Below are positions 1-5,632 of a DNA stretch of 8,132 nt, piece after piece. The position numbers and the translations under genes were made by a program. Position 1 is the first letter of the stretch, and each line of letters opens with the position of its first letter. The stretch is from Nitriliruptor sp040882075 (GTDB lineage Bacteria; Actinomycetota; Nitriliruptoria; Nitriliruptorales; Nitriliruptoraceae): the NCBI RefSeq assembly GCF_040882075.1, contig NZ_JBBEBZ010000016.1, positions 1 through 8,132 of the forward strand. Reading direction: 5' to 3'. The notes under the pieces were generated by a model. That model ran no database searches and was not told the origin of the DNA. It saw nothing but the letters and a program-made list of their open reading frames with translations.

Positions 1-59
1 CCATCCTCCACCAGGAACTGCGCCTGGCCACCGGCACCCACCTCGACCTCGCCGCTTGA
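1..59 (+). CDS. C-terminal end of an unidentified protein (partial)
   Basis: An open frame enters from the left edge (first complete codon at base 3) and stops at TGA 57-59. It gives an 18-residue tail, ILHQELRLATGTHLDLAA. This is too short to assign a family. It converges with the leftward acetyltransferase gene, whose stop lies at 101-103, leaving only 41 bases between the two stops. That gap holds short GC inverted repeats (for example GCGG 83-86 with CCGC 92-95) but no T-tract, so I do not call a terminator. The evidence is one open frame reaching a stop, consistent with convergent packing; it could be chance. Confidence 0.4.
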   Translation, partial: ILHQELRLATGTHLDLAA

Positions 60-100
60 TCCCGCAGCCCTCAGGGCGCCGAGCGGCCGGCCCGCGGCAC

Positions 101-1054
101 TCAGCGGGACGCGGGGAGGCGCAGCGCGGTCCACACCGTGGCGTGCGGGCGGAAACCGAGCCGTCGGTAGAGGTGGTCGGCCGGACCAGCGGGATCGGCA
201 CCGAGGCCGATGCGGCTGCCCGGCTCCGCCGCGAGGTGCGCGGCGACGGCCCGGTGGGTCAGCGCCGACGCGATGCCGATCCTGCGGTGGACGGGGTGGA
301 CAACGACATCCTCGATCGTCGCCAAGCCCTGCCGATCGTGCAGCAGGACCGCCTTCGCGACGGGTCCGCCGTGGCGGAGCGCCAGCCAGATCGTCGCGCG
401 TCCCGCGGCCGCGAGCTCACGCTGCACGTCGACCGCCCAGGCGGTGAACTCGGGATCGCTGGCGCGCCAGTCGTCGGGGGTCTCGCCGGTTGCGTACCGG
501 TCGAGGACGCTGATCGCGTGCCAGCGACGCTCCACCTCGACCGGGGTGTCGTCGGCACGCACCTCGACGCCAGCGCCGCGCGGCCGTGGGACGCTCGAGG
601 GCGGGGTGACCGTCACGAGTTCGGCGGGCGCCTCGGGCGGGGCGACGGGCTCACCGAGCAGCAGCACGGTCGTGGCGTGCAGCTGCATGCCGAGATGGGC
701 GCACGCCCGGGACAGTTCCGGGTCGGTGGCCGGCACCTCGGCGGGCGCGTCGGGGCGCAACGGTGTCTCCCACCGCAGCTGCACGTGCCGGACGCCGAGT
801 CGGCCGGTGGTCTCGCCGAACCGGTCGACCCACGCGGTCAGGTCGCCGGGCACCGGTGGGGACTCGAGGTCGATGGTGTTGCCGTCGCGGAAGTCGGGCC
901 GCGACGGGGTCCGCACGCTCACGTGGTCGCGGGCGTAGGTCACCAGCGTCCGCGGTGAGCTGCCGGCACGGCTGATGGCCAAGCCGAGCCGCTCGTCGAG
1001 CCGCCGGAGCTTGGGGTCGCCGGCCGGGTCGGTGCGCGGCGCGTCCGCGCTCAT
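101..1054 (-). CDS. GNAT-family N-acetyltransferase
   Basis: Predicted protein of 317 residues. The C-terminal half carries a GNAT fold that binds acetyl-CoA: a beta strand (IEDVVVHP, about 247-254), then the pyrophosphate-binding loop HRRIGIA (256-262) leading into an alpha helix, then LYRRLGF (295-301), the usual GNAT ending. The N-terminal ~140 residues (DERLGLAISRAG..., and RHVQLRWETPL near 89-99) match no motif I can name and may be a second, degenerate GNAT-like half, as in tandem GNAT proteins. The acceptor substrate cannot be told from sequence. The ATG (1052-1054) overlaps the lysA stop (1051-1053) by 4 bases. No clear Shine-Dalgarno precedes it, so translation probably depends on lysA. 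In many actinobacteria hom-thrC-thrB follow lysA; here this gene takes that place. The start is well supported by the overlap. Confidence 0.85.
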   Translation of the reverse strand: MSADAPRTDPAGDPKLRRLDERLGLAISRAGSSPRTLVTYARDHVSVRTPSRPDFRDGNTIDLESPPVPGDLTAWVDRFGETTGRLGVRHVQLRWETPLRPDAPAEVPATDPELSRACAHLGMQLHATTVLLLGEPVAPPEAPAELVTVTPPSSVPRPRGAGVEVRADDTPVEVERRWHAISVLDRYATGETPDDWRASDPEFTAWAVDVQRELAAAGRATIWLALRHGGPVAKAVLLHDRQGLATIEDVVVHPVHRRIGIASALTHRAVAAHLAAEPGSRIGLGADPAGPADHLYRRLGFRPHATVWTALRLPASR

Positions 1055-2352
1055 CGGACCGGGACATCCCGGCTGACGAGGTCGTCGAGCGTCTCGCGGC
1101 GCAGCAGCTCGTGCGCCTGACCGTCCTTCACGAGCACGGCACCGGGCCGCGGCAGGCGGTTGTAGTTCGACGCCATCGACGCGGTGTAGGCACCCGTGGC
1201 CGCGACGGCGAGCAGGTCACCGACGGCCAGATCGCCCGGCAGCGGGGCGTGCTCGCGCACGAGGTCGCCCGACTCGCAGTGCTTGCCGACGACCGTCACC
1301 GAGCGGGGTTCGACGGCGCTCGCGCGGCTGGCGAGCATCACCTCGTGGACGGCGTCGTAGAGGGCCGGGCGGATGTTGTCCCCCATCCCGCCGTCCACCG
1401 AGACCCACGTCGTCAGCCCCGGCAGCGGTTTGACCGTGCCGACCTCGTAGAGGGTGAGGGTCGACGGTCCGACGATCGCGCGTCCGGGCTCGACCACGAG
1501 CCGCGGACGGGGGAAGTCGAGCCGCCCGCATGCGTCGCTGACCGCCTCGAGCACCGCCTTGCCGTAGCGGGAGACCTCGACCGGGTGGTCCTCGTGGGTG
1601 TAGCGGATCCCCATGCCACCGCCGAGGTTCAGCTCGGTGAGGGTGACACCGTGCTCGTCACGCCAGCGCGCCATGAGCTCGAGGCAGACGTCCGCGTTGG
1701 CGATGAACGGGTCGGTGCCGAAGATCTGCGAGCCGATGTGCGCGTGGATGCCGACGACCTCGACGTGGTCGAGGTCGCGCGCAGCGAGCATCGCCTGGTC
1801 GGCGAGCCCGAGCGACAGGGTGAAACCGAACTTCGCGTCGTCGTGACCGGTGCGCACGTACTCGTGGGTGTGCGCGTCGATGCCCGGGGTGATGCGCAGC
1901 CACACCTGCGCGACGGTGTCACGGGCGGCGGCCAGACGCTCGAGCCGCTCGAGCTCGTCGAACGAGTCGACGACGATGCGCCCGAGACCGACCTCGAGCG
2001 CCCGGTCCAGCTCGGACTCGCCCTTGTTGTTGCCGTGGTGGATGAGCTTGGCCGGGTCGATCCCCGCGACCAGGGCGGTGTGCAGCTCACCCTCGGAGGC
2101 CACGTCGACCAGCAGCCCCTCATCGTCGACGATCTGCAGGATCCCGACGGTGCACCACGCCTTCGAGGCGTAGGCGACCTCGACGCCGGGGAACCCGCTG
2201 ACGTAGCGCCGACAGCGTTCGCGCAGATCACCCTCGTCGACGACCCACAGGGGCGTGCCGTGGTCGCGGGCGAGGTCGGTGACGGAGACACCACCGACGT
2301 GCAGGACGCCGTCGGCGTCCCGCTCGGCGTTGAGGGGCCAGGGTCCGGGCAT
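1051..2352 (-). CDS. lysA: Diaminopimelate decarboxylase
   Basis: 433 residues, the normal length. The enzyme uses pyridoxal phosphate to decarboxylate meso-diaminopimelate to L-lysine, the last step of lysine synthesis, in the cytoplasm. It is a fold-type III (alanine-racemase-like) enzyme. Visible family marks: the Schiff-base lysine K64 in YASKAW; HHGNNK (105-110); HAHIGSQI (203-210); the phosphate-binding glycines GGGMG (244-248); EPGR (289-292); the active-site pair C359-E360 in KHCESGDLV, which in the dimer reaches the partner subunit's site; and GAYTASMASNYN (387-398). The ATG at 2352 is 2 bases after the argS stop (2355-2357), giving TGACCATG. A GTG two codons upstream (2358-2356) overlaps that stop and is an alternative start. 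No independent Shine-Dalgarno is seen, so coupling to argS is likely. The open frame continues upstream into argS sequence, but that stretch is a shadow. Confidence 0.97.
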   Translation of the reverse strand: MPGPWPLNAERDADGVLHVGGVSVTDLARDHGTPLWVVDEGDLRERCRRYVSGFPGVEVAYASKAWCTVGILQIVDDEGLLVDVASEGELHTALVAGIDPAKLIHHGNNKGESELDRALEVGLGRIVVDSFDELERLERLAAARDTVAQVWLRITPGIDAHTHEYVRTGHDDAKFGFTLSLGLADQAMLAARDLDHVEVVGIHAHIGSQIFGTDPFIANADVCLELMARWRDEHGVTLTELNLGGGMGIRYTHEDHPVEVSRYGKAVLEAVSDACGRLDFPRPRLVVEPGRAIVGPSTLTLYEVGTVKPLPGLTTWVSVDGGMGDNIRPALYDAVHEVMLASRASAVEPRSVTVVGKHCESGDLVREHAPLPGDLAVGDLLAVAATGAYTASMASNYNRLPRPGAVLVKDGQAHELLRRETLDDLVSRDVPVR

Positions 2353-2354
2353 GG

Positions 2355-4175
2355 TCACAGCCGTTCGGGTGCGGCCACACGCAGCAGGCCGAGCGCGTCG
2401 GCGAGGACCTGCTTGGCGGCGAGAGCGAGGTGGTAGCGAGCACGACCGAGCTCCTCGAGCCGGCGCGTCTCGTCGGCCGTCCGGTCCGGAACGTCCGGCG
2501 CCAGGATCCGGCACTCGGTGTAGAAGCGGTGGAAGGTGCCGGCGAGCTCCTCGGCGTACCGGGCGAGCCGCTGGGTGGCGCGCAGCTCGGCGGCCTCGGC
2601 GACCACCAGCGGCAGCTGGGCCATGGCTGTGAGCAGCTCGAGCTCGGCCGGGTGGTCGAGCAGCGCCAGGTCGGCGTCCGCGATCGGCCCGGGATCGAAA
2701 CCGCGCTCGTCGGCCGCCCGGAGGATCGAACTGATCCGCGCGTGGGCGTACTGGACGTAGTAGACCGGGTTCTCCATCGACTGCTGGGTGACCACCGCCA
2801 GGTCGAAGTCGACGGTCGAGTCGAGGCTCTGGCGCAGGAACGCGTAGCGGGTCACGTCCACGCCGACCTCCTCGACCACCTCGTCGAGGTCGATGGTCTC
2901 GCCCGCACGCTTCGACATCTTGACCGGCTGGCCTCCACGGAGCAGGTTGACCAGCTGCCCGATCCGGATCTCGACCCGGTCGACCGGGATGCCGAGGCAG
3001 GCCGCCGCGGCGTGCAACCGGGCGACGTAGCCGTGGTGGTCGGCGCCGAGGAGGTAGATCAACCTGCCCCCGCCTCCGGTGCCGTCCCCGCCCGAGACGC
3101 GCGCCCACTTGTCGCGGATGTAGGCGCAGTCGGCGGCGAAGTAGGTGGGGCGCCCATCGGAACGGATCAGCACCCGATCCTTGTCGTCCCCGTGAGCCTC
3201 GGTGCGCAGGAAGACCGCACCGTCGTGCTCGTAGGTCTGACCGTCCGATATCAGCTGGGCCACGGTCGCGGCGATCGCACCGCTCTCGTGGAGCGAGGTT
3301 TCCGAGAACCACACGTCGAAGTCGACGCCGAGCTCGTGGAGCTGGGTCTCGATGCGCTGGCGCATGGACTCGACCGCCAGCACACCGACCCGTGCGGCGA
3401 CCTGAGGGTCCACGAGACCGCTCGGCTCCGCAGCCGCGTCCTCGACGAGATCGCTGCCGGGACCGGCGGCGTGCTCGGCGCCACCACCGGCCAGCGTCGG
3501 GGCGTCGACCCCGGTCGTGGTGAACAGCGCATCACCGTGTTCGGCGCGCAGGTCCGCCGCGATGTCGGCCACGTAGCTGCCGCGGTAGTGGTCCTCGGTG
3601 AGCTCGCGGCCCTCGGCCACCAGCACCACCGACTCGCCGAAGCGCCGGATCTGCTCACCCGCGTCGTTGACGTAGTACTCGCGGCTGACCGCGTGGCCCG
3701 CGGCCTCGAGCAGCTCGGCGATCGCGTCGCCCGTCGCGGCCCAGCGACCGGCACCGACGTGCAGCGGACCCGTCGGGTTGGCGGAGACGAACTCGACGTT
3801 GACGGTCTCGCGCTGATCGTCGGCGAGCTCGGTCCGTGCGTACCGCAGCCCCTCGGCGAGGATGCGACGGACCAGGTCCTGGTGGTAGCGGTGAGCGAAC
3901 CGGAAGTTGACGAACCCCGGCCCGGCGATGTCCGCCTCCGCCACGACGTCGGGCAGCTCGAGGTGGTCGAGGACCACCTGGGCGATCTCACGCGGCGGTC
4001 GCTTGGCCGGCTTGGCGAGACGGAGCGCGACCGTCGTCGCCCAGTCCCCGTGGTCGGCCTGCTTGGGCCGTTCGAGCGCGGGGTCGGTGTCGGGCAGCCC
4101 GGCGGCGACCAGGGCGGCCCGGATGCGGGCGGCGAGGTCGGCCAGGACGGGATCGTGCAGCTCTGGGCGGGCCAC
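2355..4175 (-). CDS. argS: Arginyl-tRNA synthetase
   Basis: 606 residues from the GTG at 4175. A class I synthetase that charges tRNA-Arg with arginine using ATP. N-terminal Add-1-like domain (about 1-110); catalytic core with EFVSANPTGPLHVGAGRW (128-145), where the HIGH signature reads HVGA; GADHHGYV (377-384); KMSK signature (419-422) in PVKMSKRAGETIDLD; SMENPVYYVQYAHAR (466-480); and a C-terminal anticodon-binding helical domain ending in APERL. The last HIGH residue is often not His in actinobacterial ArgRS, so HVGA need not mean loss of function. Two Gly/Ala-rich stretches, about 222-255 and 361-370, look like insertions. Start choice: an in-frame GTG at 4247 would add 24 residues but lies inside a hairpin and its added N-terminus (GRCGEGRTLRG...) is unlike the family. 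The GTG at 4175 has GGAG 5 bases upstream. It leads the lysA-GNAT unit. Confidence 0.96.
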   Translation of the reverse strand: MARPELHDPVLADLAARIRAALVAAGLPDTDPALERPKQADHGDWATTVALRLAKPAKRPPREIAQVVLDHLELPDVVAEADIAGPGFVNFRFAHRYHQDLVRRILAEGLRYARTELADDQRETVNVEFVSANPTGPLHVGAGRWAATGDAIAELLEAAGHAVSREYYVNDAGEQIRRFGESVVLVAEGRELTEDHYRGSYVADIAADLRAEHGDALFTTTGVDAPTLAGGGAEHAAGPGSDLVEDAAAEPSGLVDPQVAARVGVLAVESMRQRIETQLHELGVDFDVWFSETSLHESGAIAATVAQLISDGQTYEHDGAVFLRTEAHGDDKDRVLIRSDGRPTYFAADCAYIRDKWARVSGGDGTGGGGRLIYLLGADHHGYVARLHAAAACLGIPVDRVEIRIGQLVNLLRGGQPVKMSKRAGETIDLDEVVEEVGVDVTRYAFLRQSLDSTVDFDLAVVTQQSMENPVYYVQYAHARISSILRAADERGFDPGPIADADLALLDHPAELELLTAMAQLPLVVAEAAELRATQRLARYAEELAGTFHRFYTECRILAPDVPDRTADETRRLEELGRARYHLALAAKQVLADALGLLRVAAPERL

Positions 4176-4236
4176 GGGAGCTCCGGCGACGTCGAGGTGG
4201 CAGGTGGCGGGACCGCGGAGCGTACGGCCCTCGCCG

Positions 4237-4259
4237 CACCGGCCCACGCCGGGCCGGTG
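4237..4259 (-). other. Perfect 9-bp GC hairpin between receiver gene and argS
   Basis: Inverted repeat CACCGGCCC (4237-4245), loop ACGCC (4246-4250), GGGCCGGTG (4251-4259). All nine pairs match. It begins 2 bases after the response-regulator stop (4262-4264) and lies in the leader of argS, 62 bases before the chosen start. No T-run follows on the minus strand, so it does not fit a standard Rho-independent terminator. It may be a U-less terminator, an RNA processing or stability element, or a leader structure of argS. Confidence 0.5.
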
Positions 4260-4261
4260 GG

Positions 4262-4636
4262 TCAGGCGTCCCCGGCCAGCCGGACCACCAGGTCGATGAG
4301 CTCGAGCGGGTCGAACGGCTTCGTGACGTACGCGTCCGCTCCGGCGCCCAAGCCGGCGTTGACGTCCGCCTCCTGGGCCTTGGCTGACAGGATCACGATC
4401 GGCGTCGCCGCGACGTCGGGATCGTCGTCAGCGCGGACGGCAGCGCAGACCTCGAACCCGTCCATCCTCGGCATCATCACGTCGAGGAGGACCACCTGCG
4501 GACGCTCGTCACGGACCGCAGCGAGACCCGCTTCACCATCGGCTGCCGTGATGACCTCGTGACCCTCGAGCTCGAGGTTGAGCTGCAGCAGCCGCAGGAT
4601 GATCGGGTCGTCATCGACGGCGAGGACGCGGACCAC
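4262..4636 (-). CDS. Stand-alone CheY-like response regulator (receiver domain only)
   Basis: 124 residues, the length of one receiver domain and nothing else. It would accept phosphate from a histidine kinase and act by protein contact, since no DNA-binding or enzyme output domain follows. Acidic pocket D8-D9-D10 (VDDDP), phospho-acceptor D52 in VVLLDVMMPRMDGFE, the switch Ser S84 in IVILSAKA, and K106 in VTKPFDP are all present, so it should be phosphorylatable. No kinase gene is in the window, so the partner is unknown. The start is GTG at 4634-4636, preceded by AGAGGAA (4650-4644) at 7 bases, a good Shine-Dalgarno. It faces the same way as argS, 86 bases before the argS start, and may be co-transcribed with it or end at the intervening hairpin. 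Its 5' region is shared with the divergent tRNA gene. Confidence 0.93.
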   Translation of the reverse strand: MVRVLAVDDDPIILRLLQLNLELEGHEVITAADGEAGLAAVRDERPQVVLLDVMMPRMDGFEVCAAVRADDDPDVAATPIVILSAKAQEADVNAGLGAGADAYVTKPFDPLELIDLVVRLAGDA

Positions 4637-4727
4637 GGGGCGGTTCCTCTGGGGCGATGACGGGGAGGTGCGACGACGCTAGCCGCGTCGTGCTCACCCG
4701 GCGGCGCTCCGAGCGGGCGTCGGCGAC

Positions 4728-4736
4728 TGGTACGGT
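4728..4736 (+). promoter_or_regulatory. Possible extended -10 promoter for tRNA-Arg
   Basis: TG-G-TACGGT at 4728-4736 fits an extended -10 element (TGnTAnnnT) on the plus strand, which would start a transcript about 30 bases before the tRNA. No good -35 hexamer is seen at 16-18 bases upstream. A short inverted repeat, ACGGT (4732-4736) and ACCGT (4742-4746), overlaps the site. The rest of the 137 bases between the receiver gene and the tRNA shows only the receiver gene's ribosome-binding site and a weak minus-strand TAGCGT. Confidence 0.3.
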
Positions 4737-4773
4737 TCTCGACCGTCGGGCCGCGCCACGAGCACGCCCCCAC

Positions 4774-4845
4774 GCCCCCGTAGCTCAGTGGATAGAGCAC
4801 TGGCCTCCGGAGCCAGAAGCGTAGGTTCGATTCCTACCGGGGGTA
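4774..4845 (+). tRNA. tRNA-Arg (anticodon CCG)
   Basis: A complete cloverleaf can be folded by hand. Acceptor stem GCCCCCG (4774-4780) pairs with CGGGGGT (4838-4844), the first pair being G-U; discriminator A4845. D stem GCTC/GAGC with loop AGTGGATA. Anticodon stem CTGGC (4800-4804) and GCCAG (4812-4816) around loop CTCCGGA, giving anticodon CCG at 4807-4809, which reads the Arg codon CGG. Variable loop AAGC. T stem GTAGG/CCTAC with loop TTCGATT. The 3' CCA is not encoded (CTT follows), so it must be added after transcription. The tRNA reads right, divergent from the receiver gene, and its 3' end faces the integrase-bearing element, so it is the likely integration target. Confidence 0.96.
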
Positions 4846-4893
4846 CTTGCCAAAACACCGATATTCGGGCGGGCGTCTACGGGGGACTTGGCA
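4834..4893 (+). repeat. Imperfect direct repeat of the tRNA 3' end (att-like)
   Basis: CTACCGGGGGTACTTGCCA at 4834-4852 spans the T-stem end, acceptor strand, discriminator and first bases after the tRNA. CTACGGGGGACTTGGCA at 4877-4893 matches it at 16 positions with two single-base gaps and one C/G mismatch. The repeat period is 43 bases. The second copy lies wholly in the element. It resembles a degenerate att core or a relic of an earlier insertion at the same tRNA. Both copies are GC-rich and short, so chance is possible, but the shared ACTTG(C/G)CA lies outside the tRNA stem and strengthens the match. Confidence 0.45.
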
Positions 4894-4915
4894 CGCTGAG
4901 CACCGCTCGTGGCAA
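4888..4915. other. Imperfect hairpin in the att-like region
   Basis: TTGGCAC (4888-4894), an unpaired GCT, and GAGC (4898-4901) fold back over loop ACC onto GCTC (4905-4908) and GTGGCAA (4909-4915). Ten of eleven pairs match, with one G-G mismatch and a 3-base bulge. It could be the tRNA transcript terminator, although only CAATTT follows, or a cruciform or inverted binding site for integrase or a host factor. It sits between the tRNA-end repeat and the phased CAACAA repeats, so an att role is the preferred inference. Confidence 0.35.
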
Positions 4916-4929
4916 CAATTTGACAACAA
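4911..4929 (+). repeat. Phased 8-bp repeats, candidate integrase arm-type sites
   Basis: GGCAACAA (4911-4918) and GACAACAA (4922-4929) are direct repeats differing at one base, with starts 11 bases apart, one turn of the helix. They are AT-richer than their surroundings and lie 66-84 bases beyond the tRNA end. Tyrosine integrases of this class bind short repeated arm sites flanking the core through their N-terminal domain, so these fit that role. The sequence alone cannot prove binding. A TTGACA at 4920-4925 overlaps the second copy but has no matching -10 at the right distance. No gene is seen in the rest of 4930-5036, apart from a 5-bp GC hairpin, CCCCG (5005-5009) with CGGGG (5013-5017). 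Confidence 0.35.
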
Positions 4930-5036
4930 AACGGATCGCTCACGCTGATCGCTCGCCGTGAGGATGACGGGTTCACGACGGTGTGCGACGTGGGCTGGGC
5001 CGGCCCCCGCAGCGGGGTCCTGGAGGCTGGGACGCG

Positions 5037-5065
5037 GCGCACGTGCGCGGGTAGAATGGCTGGCA
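5037..5065 (+). promoter_or_regulatory. Toxin-antitoxin promoter with palindromic operator candidate; likely leaderless
   Basis: A perfect 12-bp palindrome GCGCACGTGCGC (5037-5048) is followed after 3 bases by TAGAAT (5052-5057), a good TAnnnT -10 element. A transcript starting 7-8 bases downstream would begin at or next to the A of the ATG at 5065, giving a leaderless mRNA, which is common in actinobacteria. No convincing -35 is seen. The palindrome sits in the spacer where a bound repressor would block polymerase, so it is a candidate operator for autoregulation by the toxin-antitoxin complex. That role is inference. Confidence 0.5.
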
Positions 5066-5286
5066 TGGTTGATCAGGCGCTCCGCGATCGGGTGAGCCGG
5101 TTGAGCCAGGCCGACCGGCTTGAGCTCATCGGTCAGCTCTGGCAGTCGATCGAGGTCGATGAGCTGGAGGTCACCCAGGCTGAGCGCGATCTGCTGGATG
5201 ACCGGCTCGCGGACCTGCGCAACGATCCGGACGCTGGACGTTCGTGGGGCGAGGTAGAGGCCGAATTGCGCAGCCGCTTTCGGTGA
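5065..5286 (+). CDS. Antitoxin, addiction module component family (PF09720-like)
   Basis: 73 residues from the ATG at 5065. The layout matches the short addiction-module antitoxins of the PF09720/TIGR02574 type: N-terminal LSQADRLELIGQLWQSIE (13-30), a middle TQAERDLLDDRLADL (37-51), and the terminal NDPDAGRSWGEVEAELRSRF (53-72). These are small, mostly helical, unstable proteins that wrap and silence a ParE/RelE-type toxin. No DNA-binding helix-turn-helix or ribbon-helix-helix is evident. An ATG three codons upstream (5056) is inside the -10 element and so unlikely. There is no Shine-Dalgarno, which fits a leaderless message. The stop (5284-5286) overlaps the toxin GTG, so both are made from one transcript. 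The pair would favour retention of the element in the host. Confidence 0.88.
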   Translation: MVDQALRDRVSRLSQADRLELIGQLWQSIEVDELEVTQAERDLLDDRLADLRNDPDAGRSWGEVEAELRSRFR

Positions 5287-5591
5287 CACGTCGGGTCATC
5301 ATCCGCCCTGCCGCCGAGCAGGACATCACCGATGCGGTCGACTGGTATGCCGGTCGTGCACCCGAACAGATCGGTCGGTTCCTCGACGAGCTGGCGGCCG
5401 CCGTGACTCGCAGCGCAGAGTCGCCGCGTCTGTTTCGCACCGTCCACCGCGAGGTTCGTCGGGCGGCACTCCGGGTGTTCCCGTACTTCGTCTGGTTCGT
5501 GCTCGATGACGACGCGGACCTCGTGCGGGTCATCGCGGTGACGCATTACCGGCGTGACCCTGCCGTCGTGCGCTCGCGGCTGGAGGGCTGA
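5283..5591 (+). CDS. ParE/RelE-superfamily toxin
   Basis: 102 residues from GTG 5283-5285, which overlaps the antitoxin stop as GTGA. Sequence marks of the family: the N-terminal strand RVIIRPAAEQDITDAVDWYA (4-23), a helical hairpin (PEQIGRFLDELAAAV, 27-41), ESPRLFRTVH (46-55), then the C-terminal strands VRRAALRVFPYFVWFVLDD (58-76) and VRVIAVTHYRRDP (81-93). The VFPY and HxxRDP blocks are typical of ParE-like plasmid-stabilisation toxins. ParE members poison DNA gyrase and RelE members cut mRNA on the ribosome; the sequence does not settle which applies here. The frame extends upstream without a stop (to 5244), but the coupled GTG gives the normal length. The gene is intact, unlike the mobility genes next to it. 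It converges with the integrase, with 41 bases between stops and only a 4-bp GAGA-loop hairpin (5605-5616) there. Confidence 0.88.
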   Translation: MTRRVIIRPAAEQDITDAVDWYAGRAPEQIGRFLDELAAAVTRSAESPRLFRTVHREVRRAALRVFPYFVWFVLDDDADLVRVIAVTHYRRDPAVVRSRLEG

Positions 5592-5632
5592 GCCTTCCAG
5601 CGGTCGGTGAGAACCGGGGCCGCGCGGGATCG

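Noticed and set aside
56..958. Plus-strand open frame opposite the GNAT gene
   Set aside because: No motifs, while the minus strand has a clear acetyl-CoA-binding loop and a coupled start.
1059..1072. CCGGGACATCCCGG palindrome near the lysA end as a regulatory site
   Set aside because: It lies inside the lysA coding sequence with a two-base centre; at this GC content such palindromes are expected.
1111..2436. Long plus-strand open frame opposite lysA
   Set aside because: The minus strand carries lysA with all its motifs; the plus frame is the usual antisense shadow in GC-rich DNA and shows no family motif.
2353..3312. N-terminal extension of lysA, making a 753-residue frame
   Set aside because: The extra part overlaps argS in another frame, is Arg/Gly/Pro-rich, and LysA from 2352 already has its normal length.
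2430..4562. 710-residue plus-strand open frame opposite argS and the receiver gene
   Set aside because: The translation is rich in Arg, Gly, Val and Asp with no recognisable motifs, and lies fully antisense to two well-identified genes.
4858..4868. CCGATATTCGG inverted repeat after the tRNA as a terminator
   Set aside because: Only four pairs around a three-base centre and no T-run; too weak to call.
4785..5289. Minus-strand open frames across the tRNA, att region and antitoxin
   Set aside because: They run through a tRNA gene and antisense to a recognisable antitoxin, with no ribosome-binding site or family motif.
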